A stretch of DNA of 64,000 nt, taken from NCBI GenBank assembly GCA_035378985.1, contig DAOSUR010000001.1, positions 310,001 to 374,000 on the forward strand. The letters run 5' to 3'. The DNA comes from Anaerohalosphaeraceae bacterium (lineage in GTDB: Bacteria > Planctomycetota > Phycisphaerae > Sedimentisphaerales > Anaerohalosphaeraceae). The position numbers and the translations under genes were made by a program. A model generated the notes under the pieces. That model was given only the letters and a program-made list of their open reading frames with translations. It had not been told where the DNA came from and searched no databases. This document shows, one piece after another, positions 25,998 through 33,625 of this stretch; positions within the stretch are counted from its first letter, which is position 1; each line of letters starts with the position of its first letter.

Positions 25998-27671
25998 TTA
26001 CGGCAGGATACAGTAGCGGGGATCGCGGGTTTTCCAAAGACCAGCCAGGATTTTCAAATCTCCCAAATCAATGAAATTATCGGCCAGCAAATCGAGCCGC
26101 TCGCAACCGTCAAAGGGAACCCCGCATGGATTCTGAAGCCAGGATTGCAGGAGAAGTTCCAAATCGGCCTTATCCACAACAGCATCGAGGTTCAAATCGG
26201 CCGTCAGGGGTTCGAGAATTTCGTAAGCCAGTCCATATTCGGCTGATTCCGTCGAAGACTGATTGCGGATGCGGATGCGGTACAGCCCCGTCTGAGCAAT
26301 CAGCAGGTCGGCTTTTTTGAGATTGTCAAACGTGCCTGTATCCGAAAAAACGATCCGGCCGGCGGAGTCTTCAATGACCAAATCCAGGTTGGCCAGATAG
26401 CCGGTCAATTCCCCATTGTCTATCAGATTGTTGCGGGGCGGCTTATCCTGCCAGCGCACGCGCCGCTTCCACGTAACAGTCAAGACCAGCCGGCTGCCGA
26501 TGGGGATGGACGGGAGCGTATAAGTATGGGTCTGTCCGGGCGAAAGAGATTGAAAAGTCCAGCCGCGGGGCTGAGAAGTCTCCTGGCCGACACTGAGTTT
26601 GGGGCTGCTCAGGATGGAGAAGGCGCGGGCGGCATCCAGCCGACCATAGCCGCGATGGGGATGCCAGAGCTGTCCGGTGGTTTCCAGGCCGGTTTTGTCC
26701 TGAATATTCGGAAACGCGGAATTGACCAAGACGGCCTTGAGAACAACGCTGCGGCCGTCATCCGGTTCGGATGTGGTATCCGCATACTCCAGCAGGACGG
26801 CGGCAGCCCCAGCGGTATGAGGGGCCGCCCAGCTGGTTTGACCGCGTTCTGTGCCTTCGCTTCTCCAGGCGGTATCACTGCCGTCCGTCGGGACCGTTAG
26901 CTTTTGTGCGGGGGCGGCGATTTCGGGTTTGCGCCGGCCGTCCAGCGTCGGGCCGGGATTGCTTGCCGAGCCGATGCGCCGATAGACATCCGGTTCGGTC
27001 GTAATCAGGCCCGCCGTTGTCACACCATTGAAAGCGGTACCGAAGATGGTGACAGAACCGTTGTCGTTGCCGGCGGCATTGGCAAAAAAGATACCGTGGG
27101 TGTATGTGTAATAATCGTACAGCAAGGTGAACGGGAATAATTGGTCATAATCCGCCCCCAGCTGAATACCGGTGACGACAATTCGGCACTGGCTGGAGCG
27201 GAAATAATCCAGCGATTTCTGAAACCACTGAAAGTTTGTTGTGCGGTTGGGGTCGGTCTCGGAAACACAGCGGGTTACTTTAGCACTGTAGATTTCGGCA
27301 TCGGGGGCCATGCCTCTATGCTGAGGGAAGTTTTTTCCGCCGCGGGAAGCAACAATGCCCGCCAGCGAAGTATCGTGCCAGTACGGTTCATAGGGCTGGA
27401 CTGTATCCGAGGTCGGATCATACCAATAGGCATGTGAATTACCAAAAGGATTCCCCTGCAGGTCTTTGTCAAAAAAGGCCTCGTGGGTTGTTCGGCAGTG
27501 CATCTGGGAAAGCACGCCGACACGCACCCCTTTGCCTGTATAGCCCATTTGGTGAAGGACTTTGACATTGATGCCGTTCGGGTCAGCGGATTCGGCCAAA
27601 GGATAAGCAACCCGGCAGACAGAAAAGAAAAGACCGAGTCGGACAACCCAGAGACACTTTCCTTTGTTCAT
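25998..27671 (-). CDS. Secreted subtilisin-like (S8) protease with dockerin-like C-terminus
   Basis: A 557-residue protein with a signal peptide (LWVVRLGLFFSVCRVAYPLA). The S8 domain shows the His motif (WHDTSLAGIVASRG), the oxyanion Asn (FANAAGNDNG) and the Ser motif (GQTSWAAPHTAGAAAVLL). The expected Asp motif reads GKGVRVGVLSQMHC, with Ser where Asp normally stands, so the triad may be incomplete. A beta-sandwich pro-protein/CUB-like domain (about 370-480) and a dockerin-like module (ADLNLDAVVDKADLELLLQ) follow. I chose the ATG at 27671; a GTG lies 6 codons upstream. It is convergent with the LolA-like gene. Confidence 0.8.
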   Translation of the reverse strand: MNKGKCLWVVRLGLFFSVCRVAYPLAESADPNGINVKVLHQMGYTGKGVRVGVLSQMHCRTTHEAFFDKDLQGNPFGNSHAYWYDPTSDTVQPYEPYWHDTSLAGIVASRGGKNFPQHRGMAPDAEIYSAKVTRCVSETDPNRTTNFQWFQKSLDYFRSSQCRIVVTGIQLGADYDQLFPFTLLYDYYTYTHGIFFANAAGNDNGSVTIFGTAFNGVTTAGLITTEPDVYRRIGSASNPGPTLDGRRKPEIAAPAQKLTVPTDGSDTAWRSEGTERGQTSWAAPHTAGAAAVLLEYADTTSEPDDGRSVVLKAVLVNSAFPNIQDKTGLETTGQLWHPHRGYGRLDAARAFSILSSPKLSVGQETSQPRGWTFQSLSPGQTHTYTLPSIPIGSRLVLTVTWKRRVRWQDKPPRNNLIDNGELTGYLANLDLVIEDSAGRIVFSDTGTFDNLKKADLLIAQTGLYRIRIRNQSSTESAEYGLAYEILEPLTADLNLDAVVDKADLELLLQSWLQNPCGVPFDGCERLDLLADNFIDLGDLKILAGLWKTRDPRYCILP

Positions 27672-27761
27672 CCCGCCAAAACCCTCCACCCATTACCGAG
27701 TCTTGCTGAACAAAAGCGCCCGACAATTATAGCAAAACGAACCGGGAAAAAGCAAGTCTGA

Positions 27762-28139
27762 TTAAGACACCGGCCAGCCCGCGTAAAAAATGATGATCCC
27801 GAGCAGGACAGCCGCCACAGCCCAGAGGCGGTAAAACCAAAGGGGACGGCTGCGGCACCATTGGAACCAGGCATGGATTCTGGTAATCGGCATAGCAGCG
27901 AAAAGGACGCTGCCGACCACGGTAAGAATGCCGAGAACAATAATTACGGACGGGATGCGGCACTGGCGGGCATAAAGAAGAAAAAGAACCCCGACAACAA
28001 TTTTCAAAACCACGGCTGCATAGGCCCGACGCCCCCGGGCGAAGAAGCCGATAAGCGTCTTGTGCCAGAGCGGCTGAATCACAACAACAAGACCCCAGAC
28101 CGCCGTCAGAAGACCGATGATACTAATGCTGTATTCCAT
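27762..28139 (-). CDS. Small integral membrane protein
   Basis: A 125-residue protein with about four hydrophobic helices (IIGLLTAVWGLVVVIQPL; LKIVVGVLFLLYA; VIIVLGILTVVGSVLFAAM; LWAVAAVLLGIIIFYAG). GGAGGTGCTCG precedes the ATG at 28139. It starts 47 bp after the NusG-like gene and is probably co-transcribed with it. I do not recognise a function. Confidence 0.75.
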   Translation of the reverse strand: MEYSISIIGLLTAVWGLVVVIQPLWHKTLIGFFARGRRAYAAVVLKIVVGVLFLLYARQCRIPSVIIVLGILTVVGSVLFAAMPITRIHAWFQWCRSRPLWFYRLWAVAAVLLGIIIFYAGWPVS

Positions 28140-28185
28140 CGAGCACCTCCGTTTCAGAAGGTCAAAAGGAAAAACCGGAACCAGT

Positions 28186-28734
28186 TTACGCGATTCGTTC
28201 GACCATATCCATATCAATTTCGACACTGGCGGCCTGGCCGAGCATTTGGACCTGAAGAACCAGTTTGGCCTTTCTGGGCGTCTGGACGATAAGCCCTTCA
28301 ATGCCCATAAGAGGGCCGGCAATGACACGGCATCGCTGCCCTACCCGAAGAAACTCGTGGGGCACAACGGTCCGGCCGCTCCGCAAAACCCTTTCAATGG
28401 GCAGCAGTTCCTGAACCAGCTGAGACTGGTTGCGAACAGTCAGAATGCCGGCGGTGCGGTTCGTCTTGAGAACCTCAAGCCGGTCCCGTTCGGTGCCGCA
28501 GAAGAACAGATAGCCGGGAAAGACGGGCATCAGGGAGCGCAAGGTTCGACTGCTTTTGCGGCTGATTTTCCAGGACATCGGCAGAAAGTAGCAAACCTCT
28601 TTTTGGACCAGCTGCCAGGCAAGGGCCTTCTCATTTCGGCTTTTGGTGTGAGCCACCCACCAGGTCCCCTCGAAGGAATCTATCGAGCGTCCCTCAGGCC
28701 AGATTATCGGGGGATTTTCGCTTTCTTTCAGCAT
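28186..28734 (-). CDS. NusG-family antitermination factor (RfaH/UpxY-like paralogue)
   Basis: A 182-residue NusG paralogue. The NGN domain begins WWVAHTKSRNEKALAWQL and contains MPVFPGYLFF. The C-terminal KOW segment is VGQRCRVIAGPLMGIEGLIV. Specialised NusG paralogues attach to RNA polymerase at particular operons, often for surface polysaccharides, which fits the adjacent manA. The ATG at 28734 has AGGGAG 9 bp upstream; an alternative GTG at 28764 would overlap the manA stop by 4 bases. The main nusG is not in this window. Confidence 0.85.
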   Translation of the reverse strand: MLKESENPPIIWPEGRSIDSFEGTWWVAHTKSRNEKALAWQLVQKEVCYFLPMSWKISRKSSRTLRSLMPVFPGYLFFCGTERDRLEVLKTNRTAGILTVRNQSQLVQELLPIERVLRSGRTVVPHEFLRVGQRCRVIAGPLMGIEGLIVQTPRKAKLVLQVQMLGQAASVEIDMDMVERIA

Positions 28735-28760
28735 CGATGTTTTCTCCCTCTCTGTTTTTT

Positions 28761-29705
28761 TCACACAGAAGCCGTCAGATACTCCGTTTCCTCCTGAAAG
28801 AGCACAAACCCTTCGACGCCGGCGGGAATTAAAATCGTATCTCCTTTTCGGAAAGCAATCGGGTCAAAATGAGGGCCATGAATGAGCCCGGCACCGGTTA
28901 AAAAGAGGACGGCTTTGGGAACGGGAGATTCGAGCAGAAGCTCGCCCTTGGGCATTTGATGCCCTTTATCGAGTTTAAATTCAGGAGCATCGACCAGCCG
29001 GCCGACCGTAGTCACAGGAAGCTCGTCGGCGGATACCCCAAAATGAATGCTTTCGAGGGCCTGTTGAATATGCAAGGCCCTGGGTTTGCCTGTGGAGGGG
29101 TCGAGGCGGTTCCAGTCAAAAACGCGATAGGTGGTGTCGGAGGGCTGCTGGATTTCAGCGATGACCAGACCGGCCCCGATGGCGTGTGGGGTTCCGCTGG
29201 GCAGGAAATGACACTGGCCGGGTTTCACCGGGACAGCCACCAGATACTCCGCACAAGTCCCCTCGGCAACAGCCCGGGCGAACTGCTCTCGGGTCGTGCC
29301 GGGCTTGAGACCCTTGTAAATAATCCCGTCCGATGGTGCATCCAGAATATACCAGCATTCCGTTTTGGGCTGCCCCGTCCCCATACGACGGCAGGTTGGC
29401 GCATCCGGATGAACCTGAACACTGAGCACGTCCCTCGCATCCAGCAGTTTTATCAGCAGCGGAAACGGACCGGGACGCCCTGTTTCGAGGGCCCGTCCAA
29501 ATGAACGAATCGCCCGGTCAATGGTCTGTCCGGCCAGCGGACCGTTGGCAATCACGGACTTATCCTCCGGCAAATCAGCCAGTTCCCAGCTTTCCCCAAT
29601 GGGCCTTCCGGCAGGCAGGTCTTTTCCGAACAAGGCCCGCAGACGCTGGCCGCCCCAGATACGCTCTTTAAAAATCGGTTTTAATTTTAATGGATAGGGA
29701 TTCAT
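28761..29705 (-). CDS. manA: Mannose-6-phosphate isomerase, class I
   Basis: A 314-residue type I phosphomannose isomerase. LKPIFKERIWGG opens it. The zinc-site segments LSVQVHPDAPTC, KTECWYIL and SGTPHAIGAGLVIAEIQQPS are present, and VFDWNR lies near the C-terminal half. It interconverts mannose 6-phosphate and fructose 6-phosphate, supplying GDP-mannose for glycans or feeding mannose into glycolysis. It is followed by the NusG-like gene, with possible translational coupling. Confidence 0.92.
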   Translation of the reverse strand: MNPYPLKLKPIFKERIWGGQRLRALFGKDLPAGRPIGESWELADLPEDKSVIANGPLAGQTIDRAIRSFGRALETGRPGPFPLLIKLLDARDVLSVQVHPDAPTCRRMGTGQPKTECWYILDAPSDGIIYKGLKPGTTREQFARAVAEGTCAEYLVAVPVKPGQCHFLPSGTPHAIGAGLVIAEIQQPSDTTYRVFDWNRLDPSTGKPRALHIQQALESIHFGVSADELPVTTVGRLVDAPEFKLDKGHQMPKGELLLESPVPKAVLFLTGAGLIHGPHFDPIAFRKGDTILIPAGVEGFVLFQEETEYLTASV

Positions 29706-29775
29706 AAGAACTACTGTACGCCAAACAAGCGGTCTTGTCCAGTCTTAGAATTGAACAAGGCAAGCGTCTATCCCG

Positions 29776-30702
29776 TCAGAGAGCTTCGAGAATGGCCTGG
29801 GCTATTGCAGCGGCAAGGCGATTTTGGAAATTTCCATCATAAAGGTTTGCGGCTTCGGAGGGATTGGACAGATACCCGCATTCAATCAAGACAGCCGGTC
29901 CGTTGGTGCGAACCAGTACGCGGTAATCATTGGTTCGCAGACCGTTGCTCGAAAGGCCTGTCTGGGCCAGATACCGTTCAATGAGCCGCCCTGCTCGTCG
30001 GGAGGCCTCTGAGGCATTCGGGGCAATATAAACGGTATAGCCATGATGAGAACGGCTGCGATTGGAATTGTGATGAATACTGACAAACAAATCAGCGTTA
30101 ACACGGTTGGCAATTTCAGGGCGCTCGTTCAGCTCGATAAAGGTATCATTATTCCGTGTCATAATCACATTGACGCCCTGTTTTTTGAGAAGCCAGGCAA
30201 TTTTCTGGGCAAGTTTGAGATTGACTTCCTTCTCATAATACCCCAGATAGCTGATTGCCCCCGGGTCTTTCCCGCCGTGTCCGGGGTCAATAACGACGGT
30301 TTGTCCGCCGGAAGGCCGCGAGGGGGACGGGGTATATCGGGGCGAAGGCGTGATGGGGGCTGCCGTTTTCAGAGAGGCGCGAATCCGAGGCAGCAATAGT
30401 TGAGAAACATAAACAGTCGAGCCCTCCATAATAACGGTACCGGTCTGACCGATATTTTCTCCATTGACATAGACGCTGCCGCCGGGATGAGTGAAGATAA
30501 CGACACGATTGGCCGAGTTGGTCAATTCTACATAGCGGCCGTTTGTAAAGGATACGTGCAGACCGAGCCGAGCGGCCAGATGATCCACAGAAATCATATA
30601 GGATGGCGCCGAAGGAGCCGTTGTTTTAGGTGCAGTTTGACAGCCCGAGAGGGCCATTAAAAGCAACAGAAGCGCAGGCAGCCATCTGTTTATTCTCGGC
30701 AT
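29776..30702 (-). CDS. N-acetylmuramoyl-L-alanine amidase, lipoprotein
   Basis: A 308-residue protein. The signal ends in a lipobox LSGC (Cys near residue 21), so it is lipid-anchored. Residues 35-110 resemble a copper-amine-oxidase N-terminal (stalk) domain (YVELTNSANRVVIF, then GSTVYVSQLLLPRI). The Amidase_3 domain starts at VVIDPGHGGKDPGAISYLG, with the zinc His and the later FVSIHHNSN and VLIECGYLSNPSEA. It cleaves the amide between MurNAc and the stem peptide during cell separation, implying a peptidoglycan wall. Confidence 0.92.
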   Translation of the reverse strand: MPRINRWLPALLLLLMALSGCQTAPKTTAPSAPSYMISVDHLAARLGLHVSFTNGRYVELTNSANRVVIFTHPGGSVYVNGENIGQTGTVIMEGSTVYVSQLLLPRIRASLKTAAPITPSPRYTPSPSRPSGGQTVVIDPGHGGKDPGAISYLGYYEKEVNLKLAQKIAWLLKKQGVNVIMTRNNDTFIELNERPEIANRVNADLFVSIHHNSNRSRSHHGYTVYIAPNASEASRRAGRLIERYLAQTGLSSNGLRTNDYRVLVRTNGPAVLIECGYLSNPSEAANLYDGNFQNRLAAAIAQAILEAL

Positions 30703-30836
30703 ACTAAATCCGGAAATTACTTTTTGACTCTTGTTATCTATGCGGTAAAAGTCGGACTATCGAGTCGCAATTCTTTAGCAGTTTGGGCGATATTTAGCGA
30801 ACGAAGAAGAAAAAATCAAGCAAAAACAAAAATACC

Positions 30837-31274
30837 CTACGAATAATGGCGTACTCGACAGTCCGCACAAATCCCCTCCAAACGAGTCTGCCGATGCAGC
30901 ACAAGAAATCCGTCCGGCAGATTTTGGACCGCCGGAACGACGGCCTGATAAAGACAGACCGTTCGGCCGCAATCCCGACAGGTAAAATGCGGATGGCAGT
31001 GGTCGGGTTTGCAATGATGAGCGAGTTCAAAATGCCGGATGCGGTTTCGCAGATAGGCATTGTGAACAATATCATGTTTGAGCAAAAGCAGCAAAGTCCG
31101 ATAGACCGTGGCCTTATCCACAGAGCCCGCCGTCACCCGCTCAAAAACCTGTTCACCGGTCAGAGGACTGTCCGCTTCCAAAAGAACACAGAGAATCTCT
31201 AGACGGGGTCGTGTTTTCCGCAACCCGTTTTTATCCAGCAGCTGTGCAGCTTTTTGGAGGTGTTCGTCCGTCAT
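30837..31274 (-). CDS. Fur-family metal-responsive regulator (Zur/Fur-like)
   Basis: A 145-residue Fur-family protein. The winged helix contains KTRPRLEILCVLLEADSPLT and KATVYRTLLLLLKHDIV. The metal sites are HHCKPDHCHPHFTCRDCGRT and a C-terminal CADC, giving two CxxC pairs for structural zinc. It overlaps the His-rich membrane protein gene by 4 bases (ATGA), so both are one operon. A perfect Fur-type palindrome sits 74 bp upstream of that operon. Zinc or iron is the likely signal; I lean to zinc because of the His-rich partner. Confidence 0.88.
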   Translation of the reverse strand: MTDEHLQKAAQLLDKNGLRKTRPRLEILCVLLEADSPLTGEQVFERVTAGSVDKATVYRTLLLLLKHDIVHNAYLRNRIRHFELAHHCKPDHCHPHFTCRDCGRTVCLYQAVVPAVQNLPDGFLVLHRQTRLEGICADCRVRHYS

Positions 31275-32020
31275 GAATGTGTCCGTTCGGCTGACTCAGA
31301 AGGAGTCGGATTTTCCTTGCGGCCGCAAAGAATACACTGATGACCGAGATGAGCCCCATCGGCACGGACAAACAGAAGCGGAAAGACGATGTCGCTGATG
31401 CAGCAGGGAAGCCAGACAGCAATAAAGAGGGCCAAAAACATTCCAACCAACAGTGTAATACTCCAGTCAGCGTGTGTGTTCATCAGCATATGGCTGGAAG
31501 AGGCCCACGTGCTGACCAGGACATGAAGAGCATGCGGGTACTTGGTCTTGGGGACAAAATAGGCGATGACAATCCCCAGAATTGCGGCGGGATTGACGAG
31601 CCACCATTCTTCGATAAAGCCCAGATGCAGCTGGGGTTTATGGTCATGCTCCTGCGGAGATTGAGCCGGAGTATGGTCATGTCCATGCTCCGTGGGGACG
31701 GCAGCACCGAGAATCGTCTCGCCGAAGAAGGGAATAACGCTGTCGCTGATTGTAGCGATTCCCACAGAGCCGACATAGCCGATGACAAGAATCAGGAGAA
31801 AATTTCCAGCTTTTCGGTGGAGCTGGAAGAGGGCTGCGGTGACCATTGCACTGAGAACAACATGAAGAGGATGGAATATGGAAAAAAGGATATGACCGCC
31901 CGTCACTCCGAGTCGTCGGAAAAGGAGCATAAAAACAATGCCGGTAAGGGCTCCAAAGACAGTAAAGGGAGAATGTTCTTTTAACTGACGGGCAATTAAA
32001 CGCAACTTTTCATACGCCAT
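31271..32020 (-). CDS. Membrane protein with His-rich loop, co-transcribed with the Fur-family regulator
   Basis: A 249-residue protein with about five or six hydrophobic helices. A cytoplasmic or periplasmic loop near residue 110 is EHGHDHTPAQSPQEHDHK, a metal-binding-type His cluster. LVSTWASSSHMLMNTHAD and ALFIAVWLPCCISDIVFPL carry further His/Cys residues within helices, and the tail has HLGHQCILCG. This suggests a divalent metal transporter or storage permease, but I cannot place it in a named family. Regulation by its partner through the upstream palindrome is likely. Confidence 0.72.
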   Translation of the reverse strand: MAYEKLRLIARQLKEHSPFTVFGALTGIVFMLLFRRLGVTGGHILFSIFHPLHVVLSAMVTAALFQLHRKAGNFLLILVIGYVGSVGIATISDSVIPFFGETILGAAVPTEHGHDHTPAQSPQEHDHKPQLHLGFIEEWWLVNPAAILGIVIAYFVPKTKYPHALHVLVSTWASSSHMLMNTHADWSITLLVGMFLALFIAVWLPCCISDIVFPLLFVRADGAHLGHQCILCGRKENPTPSESAERTHS

Positions 32021-32093
32021 AAGAACCTTCTCCTAAACTGTAAATTCACCTTTAATCCGATGTGGTTGCATATTTATAAAAACCATAACCTAT

Positions 32094-32110
32094 TTGCAAA
32101 TGATTTGCAA
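32094..32110. promoter_or_regulatory. Perfect Fur-family operator palindrome
   Basis: TTGCAAAT-G-ATTTGCAA: 8-bp arms with a single central base. The 7-1-7 layout within it is the standard Fur/Zur/PerR box architecture. It lies between the metal permease-fur operon (minus strand, 74 bp to the ATG) and the divergent lipoprotein gene, whose TATAAT -10 is at 32139-32144, so it may control both. Confidence 0.82.
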
Positions 32111-32217
32111 GAATAAAATATACAAAACATACTCGACCTATAATGTTATTAATTAAATCTGCTTGTTTTAAGAAAAAACAGACCTACAATAAAAAGCATT
32201 TATTGAGGAGAGTCATA

Positions 32218-32799
32218 ATGCGGATAAAACTATTCTTCTTCGGATTGTTTTGTTTCTTTCCGGCCGGGTGCGGGACTGTCAGACAAGTGCGTTCGCAAAT
32301 CGAAGCCAGCTCCCAGGCCGTTTCCGAAAATATTCAGGCCGTCGAAGCCAGCACAGCCGCCATCACGGCCAATCAGAAGGCAATCCGGGAAATTACGACA
32401 TCCCTTGAGGATGCGGCTGAAGCGATGAGAAAAACAACGGAATCGCTCGAGGCCAGTTCACGAGCTGTAACAGCCGCCACCGAATCGATACAGGCCAATC
32501 AAAAGGCGGTAGAAGAAAGCACGCGTGCGATTGAGGCCAATCGGGAAGCCATCGAACAAAGCACAAAAGCCATCCAACGTACAATGGAAAAACTAAAGCC
32601 CGTTCTGCTGCTGACAGAACAGGGGCACTTTCCATGGAAAATCCTTGCGGCAGTCGGCGCATTTCTGCTGACTGTGCTGGTGATGCCGAGCATTTTGCTG
32701 CTGCTTCTGGTGATCAGGACAGTAAAGAGAACAAAGGAAACCATTTCAGAGAATAAGACAAAACCTGTCTCACACCCGGGGCATGGACAGACAAAATAA
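32218..32799 (+). CDS. Coiled-coil lipoprotein with C-terminal membrane helix
   Basis: A 193-residue protein. The signal ends FFPAGC (weak lipobox, Cys near residue 18). Residues 25-135 are a regular coiled coil of about 7-residue repeats rich in A, S, Q and E (IQAVEASTAAITANQKAIRE). A membrane helix (AAVGAFLLTVLVMPSILLLL) is near residue 150, followed by a basic tail. TGAGGAG precedes the ATG. It could span the envelope, but no function is known. The Fur-type palindrome lies 108 bp upstream. Confidence 0.72.
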   Translation: MRIKLFFFGLFCFFPAGCGTVRQVRSQIEASSQAVSENIQAVEASTAAITANQKAIREITTSLEDAAEAMRKTTESLEASSRAVTAATESIQANQKAVEESTRAIEANREAIEQSTKAIQRTMEKLKPVLLLTEQGHFPWKILAAVGAFLLTVLVMPSILLLLLVIRTVKRTKETISENKTKPVSHPGHGQTK

Positions 32800-32811
32800 C
32801 CGGAAGCCGGT

Positions 32812-32850
32812 AAAAAAGGCGGACACAATGAAAACACCTGTCCGCCTTTT
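32812..32850. terminator. Bidirectional intrinsic terminator
   Basis: AAAAGGCGGACA (32814-32825) pairs perfectly with TGTCCGCCTTTT (32839-32850) around a 13-base loop, giving a U-tract on either strand. It serves both the coiled-coil lipoprotein gene and the convergent ferritin-like gene. Confidence 0.9.
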
Positions 32851-32870
32851 GTTTCTACTATGCCAATGGA

Positions 32871-33416
32871 TTAAGCAGCGCCGCCTCCCTGCTCACGAAT
32901 GACAAACCCCTGCGGGGCCAGTCCGGTTGAGGAAGGAGTGCCGGCGATGCGAGCCAGATAAGTATTGCCCATCTTCTTGATGTGCTGATCCACATTGTCA
33001 AAGTAGTTGAAATGGGACTGCTCTTCCTCGATGATAGTCTCGAAGAGCTTTTGGCTGACGGAGTCGCCGTTCTCACGGCAGACCGCAGCGAACTGGTTGT
33101 ACACATCGATGGTATGGTCTTCAAGGCCGGCGTCAAAGGGGAAGATTTTTTCCACTTCCTGCCCCCGGACGGTCTTGGCGGCCGGCTCGGCGGTGGGTTC
33201 GCCGCCGAGTTCTTTAATGCGTTCCGCGAAGGATTCGGCATGACGCATTTCATCAATGGCAATCAGTTTCATATTGGCGGCCAACTCGCCGAAATCCATA
33301 TCATCCAGGCCGTAATGCTGATTCATATACTGGGAGATGGCTTGCAGTTCCATCGCCCGAGCTTTATTGAGGACTTCAATCACTTTTGCCTTTTTGTCCT
33401 TTGCGCTTTTGGCCAT
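32871..33416 (-). CDS. Bacterioferritin/ferritin-like iron-storage protein
   Basis: A 181-residue ferritin-like protein. The di-iron motifs are visible: ELQAISQYMNQHYGL, IAIDEMRHAESFAERI (the ExxH of helix B) and IIEEEQSHFNYFDNV (the second ExxH). The four-helix pattern and length fit bacterioferritin/Dps-related storage proteins. A 30-residue tail follows the last helix. GGGAGAAAAACT precedes the ATG. It lies 850 bp from the Fur-family regulator, suggesting iron handling, but no Fur box precedes it. Confidence 0.88.
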   Translation of the reverse strand: MAKSAKDKKAKVIEVLNKARAMELQAISQYMNQHYGLDDMDFGELAANMKLIAIDEMRHAESFAERIKELGGEPTAEPAAKTVRGQEVEKIFPFDAGLEDHTIDVYNQFAAVCRENGDSVSQKLFETIIEEEQSHFNYFDNVDQHIKKMGNTYLARIAGTPSSTGLAPQGFVIREQGGGAA

Positions 33417-33625
33417 AGTTTTTCTCCCTTCGCTTTTGGTTTCGGGTTGTCCTTAATTTCGAGAAATTCTAAGCGAATCTAACTCCAAAATCCAGCCAAT
33501 TTTGGGGGAAAAAGAATCAGAAATACCCTTGCAGAGCTCCAAGAAATGCAATTATCCGCTTTGCAAACGGATGTTCGGGGAGTAAAATCCGGACTTTGTC
33601 AGAATCCTTGAGAAAGAAACAGGTT

